The translations under genes and the position numbers were made by a program. This document shows positions 22,756 to 32,026 of a stretch of 64,000 nt of DNA, piece by piece (position 1 is the stretch's first letter; each line of letters starts with the position of its first letter). This DNA comes from Caulobacter sp. S45. GTDB taxonomy: Bacteria > Pseudomonadota > Alphaproteobacteria > Caulobacterales > Caulobacteraceae. The notes beneath the pieces were generated by a model. That model saw nothing but the letters and a program-made list of their open reading frames with translations, was not told the origin of the DNA and did not search any database. The stretch spans positions 62,001 through 126,000 of the forward strand of contig NZ_LMUL01000010.1 in the NCBI RefSeq assembly GCF_009765965.1, written 5' to 3'.

Positions 22756-23236
22756 CGCACACCCGTCGTATTGCTTCATCCAGCGCAGCTAGACCAGCTA
22801 CGCTACCCTCGTAGGTGATCTGCTTGTAGGTGCGGTCGGGAGTCTTCTCTACCACCACGCCAAGGCGGATTTGGTGCGAAGGCGCTCCTCGAAAATAGTC
22901 GGTTAGATAATTGGAGACGACGCTTAAGGCTACGGAGACGGCAGTTCGGTCATTGCTCCAAAGACTAGCTGCGATGAACAGTAGCGCCTGCCAATCGTGA
23001 CTCTTGTTATGAATGAATGAAAATCGCTCGCCGTCAGGCAGTAAATCAGAAACCGCGAGGCCATCGTTCCGCAGTAGAGTCTTTAGGGTGCTGCCTTCAC
23101 CCTGAATCAGTAGCTTGGCGCGGCTGGTAGCGGTGGCGAAGTTGTCTGGCATTACCGCAATGCCGACAGGCACTTTACAGCCAAGCTCGTTGGCCCGCGC
23201 GGCGACGTTGATGTAGTCGGCAATCTCAACGCTCAC
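22748..23236 (-). CDS. Unknown protein (cassette gene 1)
   Basis: A 162-residue soluble product beginning MSVEIADYINVAARANE, without signal peptide or membrane segments. It is a mixed alpha/beta sequence with a helical part around 85-115 (LLFIAASLWSNDRTAVSVAL) and a C-terminal basic/acidic stretch. It overlaps the following unknown gene by 8 bp, so the two are almost certainly coexpressed and probably act together. Lower GC than the surrounding genome supports an island origin. No domain family was recognised. Confidence 0.75.
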   Translation of the reverse strand: MSVEIADYINVAARANELGCKVPVGIAVMPDNFATATSRAKLLIQGEGSTLKTLLRNDGLAVSDLLPDGERFSFIHNKSHDWQALLFIAASLWSNDRTAVSVALSVVSNYLTDYFRGAPSHQIRLGVVVEKTPDRTYKQITYEGSVAGLAALDEAIRRVCDE

Positions 23237-23354
23237 AGTATTCGCGAAGCCTCATTTTGCTGTTGGGTGCTACTGCGTCTAAATCTTAGCCCCCATAACA
23301 CGCCATAGATCGCCATGGTCGCGCCTTCGTGGGACACGCTCGCGGAAGTTCGCC

Positions 23355-24833
23355 TCACCGCCCCATCAGCGCCTCCGCCCGCTTGTCATCCGCCACCGCG
23401 CGCCGGTCGTCGCCCAGCGCCGCATAGGCCAGGCTGCGGTCGCGGAACAGTTTGGCGGCGGCGGGGTCCAGGCGGATGGCGTCGGTGAAGTCGGCGATGG
23501 CGTGGCGGTTGTCGCGCAGGGCGTAGTAGATCAGGCCGCGCGTGCGCAGGGTCGAGGCGTCGCCCGGCGCCAGCCGGATCGCCTCGCCCAGGTCGGCCAG
23601 GGCACGCGCGTCGTCGTGCAGGCGGTGGTATTCCAGCGCCCGCTCCCCGAACGCCTTGGCGTCGTCGGGCGACAGGGCGATCTGGGCGCTGAGGTCGGCG
23701 ATGGCGTGGGCGGTGTCGCCCGACAGGCCGTAGGCGCGGGCGCGATTCCCGTAGATGGAGGCGAGCCTGGGGGCGAGCTTCAGCGCCTCGGTGAAGTCGG
23801 CTATGGCCGGGCCGTACTGGCCCAGGCCCAGGTGCGCCAGCCCCCGGTTGTTGAGCGCGGGGACCAGCTTGGGATCGAGCTTCAGCGCCGCGTCGTAGTC
23901 CGCGATGGCTTGGTCGCGCGCGCCGCTGGCGGCGTAGGCGTCGGCGCGGGCGGCGAGCGCGCGGGCGTACTTGGGGTCGGCCTTCAGGGCGGCGTCGTAC
24001 TCGGCGATGGCGGCCTGGGTCTGGCCGGTGGCGCTGTAGACCTCGCCCATGTTCAGCCGGCCCGAGGCCAGCTCGGGGTCCAGCTTCAGGGCCTGGGCCT
24101 CGTCGGCGGCGGCGCGGGTCAGCTCGCCCAGCGCCTTGAAGGCCCGGCTGCGGTCGTCCAGCGCCACGGGGTCCTGGGGATCGTGCCGGATGGCCAGGTC
24201 GTAGTCGGCCAGCGCCAGCGGATAGCGCCCGGTGTTGGCGTAGGTCTCGCCCCGGCTGCGATAGGCGGCGGCGTTGTCCGGGTCGGTGCGGATCGCCGCC
24301 GAATAGTCGGCCAGGGCCCGCTCGGCGTCGCCGGCGTTGGCGTAGGCGGCCGCGCGGTCGCGATAGGCGTCGGTCAGCCGGGGGTTCAGGCGGATGGCCT
24401 GGCCGTAGTCGTCCCGCGCCTTGGCCGCCTCGCCCAGGCTGGCGTAGACCAGGCCGCGATGCAGATAGAGGTCGGCGTCGACGGCGGCCTTCTGGTCGGG
24501 CTGCGAGGCCGGGTCGTGCGGGTCGATCCGCAGCGCTGTGGTGAAGTCCTCGACCGCGCCGTTCGCGTCGCCCAGCGTCAGGCGGGCGACGCCGCGGTTG
24601 TTGTAGCTGATCGCCTTGACCCGGGCGTCGTTGTAGACGTCGCCGATCATGCGGGTGCAGGCGGCGATGGCGGCCTGGGCCTCGCCCGTGCGGCACTCCG
24701 CATCCAGCTTGCGCCGCACCTCCATGTTGCGCGTCCACGTATCGGCCGCGATGCCCGAGCTTTGGGTGAAGGCCAGGGCGGTCTGATGCGGGACAACCGC
24801 CGCCGCCAGACAGAACAGCAAGAGACGTTTCAT
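23355..24833 (-). CDS. Exported tetratricopeptide-repeat protein
   Basis: The 492-residue product has a signal peptide (MKRLLLFCLAAAVVP, probable cleavage after about residue 22) and then roughly a dozen consecutive 34-residue TPR units recognisable by repeated A-x-A-D-Y/F and LDP/LNP signatures. TPR arrays form superhelices that bind other proteins, often in envelope assembly. The ATG at 24,833 was preferred over an upstream GTG (24,848) because it opens the signal peptide. It follows purB and the cupin gene on the same strand and may be the last gene of that unit. The partner is unknown. Confidence 0.85.
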   Translation of the reverse strand: MKRLLLFCLAAAVVPHQTALAFTQSSGIAADTWTRNMEVRRKLDAECRTGEAQAAIAACTRMIGDVYNDARVKAISYNNRGVARLTLGDANGAVEDFTTALRIDPHDPASQPDQKAAVDADLYLHRGLVYASLGEAAKARDDYGQAIRLNPRLTDAYRDRAAAYANAGDAERALADYSAAIRTDPDNAAAYRSRGETYANTGRYPLALADYDLAIRHDPQDPVALDDRSRAFKALGELTRAAADEAQALKLDPELASGRLNMGEVYSATGQTQAAIAEYDAALKADPKYARALAARADAYAASGARDQAIADYDAALKLDPKLVPALNNRGLAHLGLGQYGPAIADFTEALKLAPRLASIYGNRARAYGLSGDTAHAIADLSAQIALSPDDAKAFGERALEYHRLHDDARALADLGEAIRLAPGDASTLRTRGLIYYALRDNRHAIADFTDAIRLDPAAAKLFRDRSLAYAALGDDRRAVADDKRAEALMGR

Positions 24834-24888
24834 GCGCACCCCACCCACGCGTTAAGGTGGCAAATGTGCACACGATTTTTGGCGGTTG

Positions 24889-25347
24889 TCAGCCGTCCTG
24901 GTTGACTTGGTGCGGCGCCCATCCGGCCGGCGCCATCTCGAACCCTGCGAACTCGAACGCCGGCGCCACTACGCAGGCGACCAGCGCCCAGCCGTCGAGC
25001 GCCTCGGCCGACTGCCATTCGCCAGGGCGCACCACCTGCTGGAGCGTGTCGCCGCCCGCGATGTCCGGGCCGATCCGGTGTTCGACCACGCTGGATTCGC
25101 CGTCCAGCGCGGTGAGCAGGCGCAGCGCGCCGCCGCCCTGGTGCAGCCACAGCTCGCTGGCGTCGACGCGATGCCAATGCGAGCGCTGGCCGGCCTCCAG
25201 CAGGAACAGGATCGAGGTGGCGCAGCCGCGTGTCCCGCCGTCCGTCGGCGGCCCGCGCCAGGTCTCGCGATACCAGCCGCCCTCGGGGTGGGGCTGGAGG
25301 TCGAGCTTGGCGATGATCTCGCGCGCCGAGGGTCCGGCGGCGGGCAT
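24889..25347 (-). CDS. Cupin-fold protein, DUF985 family
   Basis: The 152-residue protein matches the cupin_5/DUF985 family in length and motifs: the N-terminal LDLQPHPEGGWYRETWR stretch, then SHWHRVDASELWLHQGG, where the HWH and E/H residues form a possible metal site, and the C-terminal VAPAFEFAGFEMA. Some family members are sugar-binding or epimerase-like; the substrate is unknown. It begins 3 bp after the purB stop, so it is cotranscribed with purB. Confidence 0.9.
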   Translation of the reverse strand: MPAAGPSAREIIAKLDLQPHPEGGWYRETWRGPPTDGGTRGCATSILFLLEAGQRSHWHRVDASELWLHQGGGALRLLTALDGESSVVEHRIGPDIAGGDTLQQVVRPGEWQSAEALDGWALVACVVAPAFEFAGFEMAPAGWAPHQVNQDG

Positions 25348-25350
25348 GGC

Positions 25351-26658
25351 TCAGACCTCGCCGAACACCCGCTGGAACACGGTGTCGACGTGCTTGAAGT
25401 GGTAGCCCAGGTCGAACAGGGCCTCCAGCTCGGCCGGCTGCATCACCGCGTTCACTTCGGGGTCGGCGTTGAGGAAGTCGAGGAACTTGCCCTCGCCGCG
25501 CCAGACCTTCATGGCGTTGCGCTGGACCGCCGCATAGGCGTCCTCGCGCGACACGCCCTTTTGCGTGAGGGCCAGCAGCACGCGCTGGGAATGCACCAGG
25601 CCGCCCAGGTGGTCGAGGTTGCGGGCCATGTTGTGCGGATAGATCATCAGCCGCTCCATCACGCTGGCCAGCCGGCGCAGGGCGAAGTCCAGGTGGACGG
25701 TGGCGTCCGGGCCGATGCCGCGCTCGACCGAGGAGTGGCTGATGTCGCGCTCGTGCCACAACGCCACGTCCTCCAGCGCCGGGATCACCGCCGAGCGCAC
25801 CAGCCGCGCCAGCCCGGTCAGGTTCTCGGTCAGCACCGGGTTGCGCTTGTGCGGCATGGCCGACGAGCCCTTCTGGCCGGGATCGAACGGCTCCTCGGCC
25901 TCCAGCACCTCGGTGCGCTGCAGGTGGCGGATCTCCACCGCCAGCCGCTCGACCGAGGAGGCGACGACGGCCAGGGCCGAGAAGAAGGCGGCGTGCCGGT
26001 CGCGCGGGATCACCTGGGTCGAGACCGGCTCCACCGCCAGCCCCATCTTGTCGGCGACATACTCTTCCACGCGCGGGTCGACATTGGCGTAGGTGCCCAC
26101 GGCTCCCGAAATGGCGCAGGTGGCGATCTCGGTGCGGGCTTCGATCAGGCGCTTCTTCGCGCGGACGAACTCGGCGTAGTGGCCGGCGAGCTTTAGCCCG
26201 AAGGTGGTCGGCTCGGCATGGATGCCGTGGCTGCGGCCCAGCGTGGGCGTCAGCTTGTGCTCGAAGGCGCGGCGCTTGAGGGCGGCCATCACCAAATCGA
26301 CGCCCTCGACCAGCAGGTCGGCGGAGCGGGCGAGCTGCACCGCGAAACAGGTGTCGAGCACGTCCGACGAGGTCATGCCCTGGTGCAGGAACCGCGCCTC
26401 CTCGCCGACGATCTCCGACACGTGGGTCAGGAAGGCGATGACGTCGTGCTTGGTCGTGCGCTCGATCTCGTCGATGCGGTCGGCGTCGAACGTGGCGTGC
26501 TTGCCCTTGGCCCAGATGGCCTCGGCGGCGGATTTCGGGATGGTCCCGAGTTCGGCCATGGCGGTGGCGGCGTGGGCCTCGATCTCGAACCAGATGCGGT
26601 AACGGGTCTCGGGCGACCAGATGGCGGCGGCGTCTGCGCGGGCGTAACGGGGGATCAT
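25351..26658 (-). CDS. purB: Adenylosuccinate lyase PurB
   Basis: PurB removes fumarate from SAICAR and from adenylosuccinate in purine synthesis. The 435-residue protein begins MIPRYARADAAAIWS and has the fumarase/ASL superfamily signature GSSAMPHKRNP, with the catalytic serine in the flexible loop, and HGIHAEPTTFGLKLA around the catalytic histidine. Length matches the bacterial family. It leads a probable unit with the cupin gene and the TPR gene. Confidence 0.96.
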   Translation of the reverse strand: MIPRYARADAAAIWSPETRYRIWFEIEAHAATAMAELGTIPKSAAEAIWAKGKHATFDADRIDEIERTTKHDVIAFLTHVSEIVGEEARFLHQGMTSSDVLDTCFAVQLARSADLLVEGVDLVMAALKRRAFEHKLTPTLGRSHGIHAEPTTFGLKLAGHYAEFVRAKKRLIEARTEIATCAISGAVGTYANVDPRVEEYVADKMGLAVEPVSTQVIPRDRHAAFFSALAVVASSVERLAVEIRHLQRTEVLEAEEPFDPGQKGSSAMPHKRNPVLTENLTGLARLVRSAVIPALEDVALWHERDISHSSVERGIGPDATVHLDFALRRLASVMERLMIYPHNMARNLDHLGGLVHSQRVLLALTQKGVSREDAYAAVQRNAMKVWRGEGKFLDFLNADPEVNAVMQPAELEALFDLGYHFKHVDTVFQRVFGEV

Positions 26659-26808
26659 GGTCGGGGGATGGAAGCGGGGAGGGCCTATGTCAAGACGATC
26701 TCGGTCACCGATCCGGTTTCGCCTCGCGCGCGAGCTTTTTGGAGTTGGCCCGGCTTATGCATCATAGTGGTAAATGAACGCCGGTTTGTCCGGTTGCTGG
26801 AACGACCC

Positions 26809-27726
26809 ATGAAGCCGTTGCTGAGCGTCCTGATCCTGTCCTCCCTCGCTTCCCCGGCCTTTGCGCAAAGCAACTGTGTCGGCCGCGTGCTGCTGCCGCC
26901 CGTCGAGAGCCGTCACGGCGAGCGCGTGCTCGAGGCGCCGGGTCGCATCGAACGCTTCCACACCCCCGCGCGGGTGGAACGCATCGCGCACCGCGTCCTG
27001 GTGCGCCCGGCGCGCGAGGAGCGGGTCTCGCTGCCGGCCCTGTATCGCACCTGGCATGGCTACGAACATGTCCAGGGCCGCCCGCACTATGTGCGCACCG
27101 AGCCTCGCTACGAGACGGTCAGCGAACGGGTCGTCGTGGCGCCCGGCCACTACGTGTGGGAGCGCCGCTATGGCCCCATGGTCTCCAGCGGCCCGCCGCA
27201 GCCCGGCCAGACCATGGTCACGCCCACGGGCGAGATCATGTGCAAGGTCTGGTGCCCGGCCCGTTACGAGACGGTGCAACGCCGGGTGATGGCCGAGCCG
27301 GGCCATATGGTCGCCGTGCCTACCACGGTGGAGCGCGAGATCACCCGCACGGTGATGGTCCGTCCCGCTTCGGTCCAGGTCCGCCGCATTCCAGCCGAAT
27401 ACCGCTACACCTACGCCACTCGCCTGATCGCGCCCGCTCATTGGTACGTCCGCCGCACCGCCGCCCGCTATGGCGTGCGCGAGGTGCGCGAGATGCATGA
27501 CGGCGGCGCGGGGTGGGCGCCGGTGGTGTGCGGCGGTCCGCTGTCCCGTCCCGCCATGGCGCACCTGCAGGCGTCGCTGAACGCCCAGGGCTACGCCGCC
27601 GGTCCCGCCGACGGCCTGGGTCGGCCCGAGACCTACACCGCGCTCCATCGCTTCCAGGTGGAGCACCGCCTGGCCGCCGGCCAGATCACGGTCGAAAGCG
27701 CCCGCGCGCTTGGCGTGGTGCAGTAG
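26809..27726 (+). CDS. Exported repeat protein with C-terminal peptidoglycan-binding domain
   Basis: A 305-residue product with a signal peptide (MKPLLSVLILSSLASPAFA), a middle region (about 30-235) made of repeating beta-prone segments rich in Arg, Val, Glu and Tyr, and a PG_binding_1-like domain (about 246-300: MAHLQASLNAQGYAAGPADG). The middle contains two matching segments beginning RYETV at about 100 and 152, each followed by R-R/V...PGH. This suggests tandem duplication. The ATG at 26,809 opens the signal peptide; the open frame upstream of it is not supported. Likely an envelope protein tied to the cell wall. Confidence 0.75.
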   Translation: MKPLLSVLILSSLASPAFAQSNCVGRVLLPPVESRHGERVLEAPGRIERFHTPARVERIAHRVLVRPAREERVSLPALYRTWHGYEHVQGRPHYVRTEPRYETVSERVVVAPGHYVWERRYGPMVSSGPPQPGQTMVTPTGEIMCKVWCPARYETVQRRVMAEPGHMVAVPTTVEREITRTVMVRPASVQVRRIPAEYRYTYATRLIAPAHWYVRRTAARYGVREVREMHDGGAGWAPVVCGGPLSRPAMAHLQASLNAQGYAAGPADGLGRPETYTALHRFQVEHRLAAGQITVESARALGVVQ

Positions 27727-27737
27727 CGGCGACGCCC

Positions 27738-27846
27738 TGCGTGCTTCGAGACGCGGCTTGCGCCGCTCCTCAGCATGACGAAGGTTTTGGCAGTTTACCC
27801 CCATACGTCATCCTGAGGAGCTTAGAAGGGGCGTCTCGAAGGACGC
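27738..27846. repeat. Inverted-pair intergenic repeat (REP/BIME-like), copy B
   Basis: Left unit TGCGTGCTTCGAGACGCGGC... from 27,738 with inner CTCCTCAGCATGACG; right unit CGTCATCCTGAGGAG ... GGGGCGTCTCGAAGGACGC to 27,846. The right unit is the GTCCTTC subtype seen at 51,419 and 52,922, so this copy is a hybrid pair. It lies after the repeat-protein gene. Confidence 0.85.
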
Positions 27847-27952
27847 AAAAGGTTTCACGCGCCCGTCATTCGAGCCCGCTGCGACTCTGCGGCGCGGGAA
27901 CGCGTTATCCCTCCGCGTCTTAGATACGGCGAGTCGACGAGGAGCCTTTGCA

Positions 27953-28591
27953 GTGGAACTGATTATCGGGTCGAAGCGGTGGTCGAGCTGGTCGATGCGG
28001 CCATGGCTTGTGCTCAAGCACGCCAATGTGGGCTTCGACGAGCGCCTGATCCCGCTGCGCCGCCACGACACCACCCCCGCCGTCGCCGCCCTGTCGCCCA
28101 GCGGGCTGATCCCGGCGCTGAAGGACGGCGACCTGCTGATCTGGGACTCGCTGGCGATCTGCGAATACCTGGCCGAGAAGCTGCCCCAGGCCAACCTGTG
28201 GCCCAAGGACCCGGCCGCCCGCGCCCTGGCGCGCTCGGCGGCGTCGGAGATGCATTCCGGCTTCGCCTCGCTGCGGGGCGAATGCCCGATGGAGCTGGTG
28301 GACGAGCCCCACGACGCCCAGTTGTCGGAGGCCACCCACGACAATATCCGCCGTATCGTCAAGCTGTGCGCCGACCTGCTCGGCCGGCCCGAGCGTGTCG
28401 GCGGGGCGTTCCTGCTGGGCGAATGGTCGATCGCCGACGCCTTCTACACCCCGGTGGCGACGCGCTTCGTCAGCTATGGCGTGAAGCTGTCGGACTTCGG
28501 CGACCGGGGCGAGGTGGGCGCCTACATGGAGGCCCTGCTGGAGACCCCGGCATATCTGGCGTGGCTCGAAGGCGCCAAGGCCGAGGCCTGA
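27953..28591 (+). CDS. Glutathione S-transferase family protein
   Basis: The 212-residue cytosolic protein has an N-terminal thioredoxin-fold domain (1-80) with the SSWSMRPW motif, where a serine would activate glutathione, the cis-proline in SGLIPAL and the E/D-S pair in LIWDSLAICEYLAE. A helical C-terminal domain follows. GST enzymes conjugate or reduce electrophiles with glutathione; the substrate is unknown. The GTG at 27,953 was used because GGAG lies about 8 nt upstream and the frame starts directly with the beta strand. Confidence 0.88.
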   Translation: MELIIGSKRWSSWSMRPWLVLKHANVGFDERLIPLRRHDTTPAVAALSPSGLIPALKDGDLLIWDSLAICEYLAEKLPQANLWPKDPAARALARSAASEMHSGFASLRGECPMELVDEPHDAQLSEATHDNIRRIVKLCADLLGRPERVGGAFLLGEWSIADAFYTPVATRFVSYGVKLSDFGDRGEVGAYMEALLETPAYLAWLEGAKAEA

Positions 28592-28609
28592 TCGACGGCT
28601 GCTAGGGCC

Positions 28610-29317
28610 TTACATCAGCCCCTTGCTCTTGAAGCTGACCACCCCGTCGCGCCCCACCACCAGGTGGTCGTGGACGGAGACACCCAATACGCGGGCCGCT
28701 TCGACCACCTGACGGGTGACGTCGATGTCGGCCTGCGACGGGGTGGGATCGCCGCTCGGGTGGTTGTGCACCAGGATCACCGAGGACGCCGATAGCTCCA
28801 GCGCGCGGCGCACCACCTCGCGAGGATAGACCGGCGCGTGGTTGATGGTGCCCTGGTTCATCACCTCGTCCAGGATCAGCTGGTTCTTGTGATCCAGGAA
28901 CAGCACCCGGAACTGTTCGCGCGGCTCGTGCTGCAGCGCCACGCGCACATAGGCGAGCAGCGCGCTCCACGACGAGATCACCGTCCGCTTGGCCGCCGGC
29001 TCGCGCCCGATCCGCTGCGCCAGCTCGTGCACCAGCTTCAGGTCCAGCGCGGTGGTCTCGCCCACGCCGGCCACGGTCTTGATGTCGGCGACGGAGGCGG
29101 ACAGCACCGCGCCCAACGAGCCGAACCGGGCCAGCAGCGCCTTGGCCTTCTGCTTGGTGTCGCCTCGGGGCGCGGAGCGGAACAGGTAGAGTTCGAGCAG
29201 TTCGTAATCGGGCAGGGCGCCGAGCCCGGCCGCGTGGGCGCGGGTCCTCAGCCGTTCGCGATGGCCGAGGCCAGGGCTCGCGGCGCCGGGCGTCGCGGCG
29301 TTGGTCGGTTGTTGCAT
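28610..29317 (-). CDS. radC: RadC family JAB-domain protein
   Basis: The 235-residue protein (ATG at 29,317) has a helix-hairpin-helix-like N-terminal part (LPDYELLELYLF, then VAGVGETTA) and a C-terminal JAB/MPN metallo-domain with the motif HNHPSGDPTPSQAD, whose two His and Asp bind zinc. RadC was once linked to DNA repair, but its role is unresolved; some members are nucleases or aid natural transformation. An in-frame ATG 29 codons further upstream (29,404) is possible but adds residues without family character. It converges with the GST gene. Confidence 0.9.
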   Translation of the reverse strand: MQQPTNAATPGAASPGLGHRERLRTRAHAAGLGALPDYELLELYLFRSAPRGDTKQKAKALLARFGSLGAVLSASVADIKTVAGVGETTALDLKLVHELAQRIGREPAAKRTVISSWSALLAYVRVALQHEPREQFRVLFLDHKNQLILDEVMNQGTINHAPVYPREVVRRALELSASSVILVHNHPSGDPTPSQADIDVTRQVVEAARVLGVSVHDHLVVGRDGVVSFKSKGLM

Positions 29318-29690
29318 GCGTGTGTCCCCGAACGCCGCCAGCATGAGGCGATCGGACCGCGCCGTGAAGAGGGCGCTATGCCGGTTATGTGTGCTTGGAG
29401 ACACGCGTCGTGCGCTTCGGCGCGCCAGGTTGCGCCAGGCGCACTTCCGCCTTGTTCGCCTGCAATCTCCGGGCAGGGTCCGGGTGCTATGCGCAAAAGC
29501 GTTCCCGTTAGGGCGGGTTCGGACGGATGCGCGTTTGTGTTGTCCATGTCACTAAGTTGGGCAAGACCGACGCCGGACGCCGCTCGTCAAATCGTATACC
29601 TTGACGAACCGATATATTATCTCGTAACGCCCGGTGGCCCTAGGGAAGCGTTATTCTGTAACACAAACGATCCGACGGGCATGATCGGGG
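29318..29690. other. Promoter region of TonB receptor, no gene
   Basis: No supported gene lies here. The last 130 bp are AT-richer than the surroundings and contain a TTGACG word (29,601-29,606) and the inverted repeat GTTA-N5-TAAC (29,650-29,662), listed separately. This is probably the receptor's control region; the part nearest radC holds the radC promoter. Confidence 0.4.
29650..29662 (+). promoter_or_regulatory. Short inverted repeat, possible operator
   Basis: GTTATTCTGTAAC forms a 4-bp inverted repeat (GTTA/TAAC) about 28 bp upstream of the receptor ATG. A metal-responsive repressor could bind such a site, but the match to any known box is weak. Confidence 0.25.
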
Positions 29691-31862
29691 ATGACTATGA
29701 CATTGAAGACCGGCCTGCTCGCCACGGGAAGCGCATTGGTTCTGTTTGGCCTGGCCGTATCGGCCCAGGCTCAAACCCAGACGCCGACCGCAGACAGCCA
29801 TGACGCCGTTTCGGAGGTCGTGGTCACCGCCCAGCGCCTCAACGAGGCGCGGCAGTCGATCGAGCCGTCGCTCGGCGCTTCGACCTACACCGTCACCAAC
29901 GCCATGATCCAGGCTCAGCCCGGCGGCGACAACCAGCAGCTCAACCAGGTGGTCCTGCAGCTGCCCGGCGTGGTGCAGGACAGCTTCGGCCAGATCCACG
30001 TGCGCGACGACCACAACGGTATCCAGTACCGCATCAACGGGGTGATCCTGCCCGAAGGCATCTCGGTGTTCGGCCAGACCCTGAGCCCGCGCCTGGTGGA
30101 CCGGCTGGACCTGATCACCGGCGCGCTTCCCGCCCAGTACGGCCTGCAGACCGCCGGCATCATCGACGTCACCACCAAGAGCGGGTTGGAGAACGGCGGC
30201 GTGGCCTCGATCTACGGCGGCAGCCACGGCACCTACGAGCCCAGCATCGAGTACGGCGGCCACAGCGGGAATACCAACTTCTACGTCTCGGGCGAATTCC
30301 GCCGCACCCAGCTCGGCATCGAGAGCCCCGACGGCAGCAACACGCCGGCCCACGACCGGGCCGACGAGGGCAACCTGTTTGTCTATATCGACCACACCAT
30401 CGGCGCCTCGGACCGGATCTCGTTCATCGGCGGCTATTCCAACGACCGCTTCCAGATCCCCAACACGCCGGGCCTGCAGCCGAGCCTGGGGTTGAACGTC
30501 AACGGGATCACCAACTCCCCGAGCGACCTGCTGAACGAGACCCAGCGGGAGATCACCGGCTACGCCATCGGCAGCTGGCTGCACGACGGCGGGAACTACA
30601 CGGTGCAGACCTCGTTGTTCAGCCGCTATTCGACCCTGGACTTCCGCCCGTCCGCGGACCTGGGCGACCTGCTCTACACCGGCATCTCCCAGAACGCGCT
30701 GAAGCGCGACACCGCCTTCGGCCTGCAGACCGAGGGCGTCTACAAGCTGACGCCGGACCACACCCTGCGTGGCGGGATCATCATCCAGGGCGAGCGCGCC
30801 ACCAGCGACACCGCGTCCCAGGTGCTGCCAACCGATGATACGGGCGCGCAGACCTCCAACGTCCCCGAGACCATTCTGGACAATGGCGGCAAGACCCAGT
30901 TCACCTACAGCGTCTACCTGCAGGACGAGTGGAAGTTGCTGTCCAACCTGACGCTGAACTACGGCCTGCGCGGCGACGTGCTGAACAGCTATCGCAACGA
31001 GAGCCAGCTTTCGCCGCGGGCGAACCTGGTGTGGATCCCGCTGCCCGGCGCCACCATTCACGCCGGCTACGCCCGCTATTTCAACCCGCCGCCCTTCGAG
31101 CTGGTCGCCAGCCCCACCGTGGCCAAGTTCCAGAACACCACGGCGGCGTCCGAGGTCACGGCCGACACTGTGCCCAAGGCCGAGCGGCAGAACTACTACG
31201 ACATCGGCGGCGAGCAGAAGCTGCTGCACGGTCGTCTGACGCTGGGCGTCGACGTCTGGTACCGCAAGTCCCAGAACCTGATCGACGAAGGCCAGTTCGG
31301 CGCGCCGATCATCCTGACGCCGTTCAACTACGAGAAAGGGCTGATCTTCGGGCAGGAGTTCACCGCCAACTATTCCGAAGGGCCGCTCACCCTCTACGCC
31401 AACTTCACCCACGAGCGGGCGCAGGGTAAGGATATCGACTCCAGCCAGTTCAACTTCAGCGCCGCCGACCTCGCCTATATCTCCCGGAACTATATCTATC
31501 TGGACCACGATCAGACCTATACGGGCTCGGCCGGCGGCTCCTATCTGATCCGCGACGGCGCGATCGGCGGCACGCGGGTCGGGTTCGACATGCTCTACGG
31601 TTCGGGTCTGCGTCGCGACCAGGACCTGCCGGACGGAAGCTCGGTGCCCAACGGGGCTCACGTGGCGAGCTACGTGACCGTGAACCTGACCGCCTCGCAC
31701 CACTTCGACCTGCCGTACGCGGGCCACGTGGACGTGCGCTTCGATGTCGTCAACGTGGCGAACAAGATCTACGAGATCCGCGACGGGACCGGCGTCGGCG
31801 TCGGCGCGCCCCAGTTCGGCGCCGGACGCGGCTTCTTCGGCGGGATCAGCAAGACCTTCTGA
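29691..31862 (+). CDS. TonB-dependent outer-membrane receptor
   Basis: A 723-residue outer-membrane barrel for energised uptake of a scarce ligand. It has a signal peptide (MTMTLKTGLLATGSALVLFG to about residue 28), a TonB-box-like AVSEVVVTAQ stretch, a plug domain (about 50-180, including YRINGVILPEG and VDRLDLITGALPAQYGLQTAGIID) and a C-terminal barrel ending in the aromatic residue F (GGISKTF). The ligand is unknown; no siderophore or sugar genes are adjacent. A second possible start is the ATG two codons later. Confidence 0.88.
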   Translation: MTMTLKTGLLATGSALVLFGLAVSAQAQTQTPTADSHDAVSEVVVTAQRLNEARQSIEPSLGASTYTVTNAMIQAQPGGDNQQLNQVVLQLPGVVQDSFGQIHVRDDHNGIQYRINGVILPEGISVFGQTLSPRLVDRLDLITGALPAQYGLQTAGIIDVTTKSGLENGGVASIYGGSHGTYEPSIEYGGHSGNTNFYVSGEFRRTQLGIESPDGSNTPAHDRADEGNLFVYIDHTIGASDRISFIGGYSNDRFQIPNTPGLQPSLGLNVNGITNSPSDLLNETQREITGYAIGSWLHDGGNYTVQTSLFSRYSTLDFRPSADLGDLLYTGISQNALKRDTAFGLQTEGVYKLTPDHTLRGGIIIQGERATSDTASQVLPTDDTGAQTSNVPETILDNGGKTQFTYSVYLQDEWKLLSNLTLNYGLRGDVLNSYRNESQLSPRANLVWIPLPGATIHAGYARYFNPPPFELVASPTVAKFQNTTAASEVTADTVPKAERQNYYDIGGEQKLLHGRLTLGVDVWYRKSQNLIDEGQFGAPIILTPFNYEKGLIFGQEFTANYSEGPLTLYANFTHERAQGKDIDSSQFNFSAADLAYISRNYIYLDHDQTYTGSAGGSYLIRDGAIGGTRVGFDMLYGSGLRRDQDLPDGSSVPNGAHVASYVTVNLTASHHFDLPYAGHVDVRFDVVNVANKIYEIRDGTGVGVGAPQFGAGRGFFGGISKTF

Positions 31863-31884
31863 TCCTGAGGCGTCCACAGCCTCC

Positions 31885-31921
31885 ACGCCCGCCACGACCA
31901 CGTGTCCGGCGGGCGTTTCGC
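31885..31921 (+). terminator. Terminator-like hairpin after TonB receptor
   Basis: ACGCCCGCC (31,885-31,893) pairs with GGCGGGCGT (31,908-31,916), followed by TTTCG. It lies 22 bp after the receptor stop. Confidence 0.7.
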
Positions 31922-32026
31922 CGCCTGGAGCGTTTTCCGAATCTATCGGTTCGGCTGAACACTCTGGTTTCCTGATTCAGCGCATTTTCTTCACGCGAAC
32001 CGGTATCCACTTCGCTCGAAAATGCT

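Noticed and set aside
29640-31901. 753-residue minus-strand open frame over the TonB receptor
   Set aside because: Antisense shadow of the receptor at 29,691-31,862.
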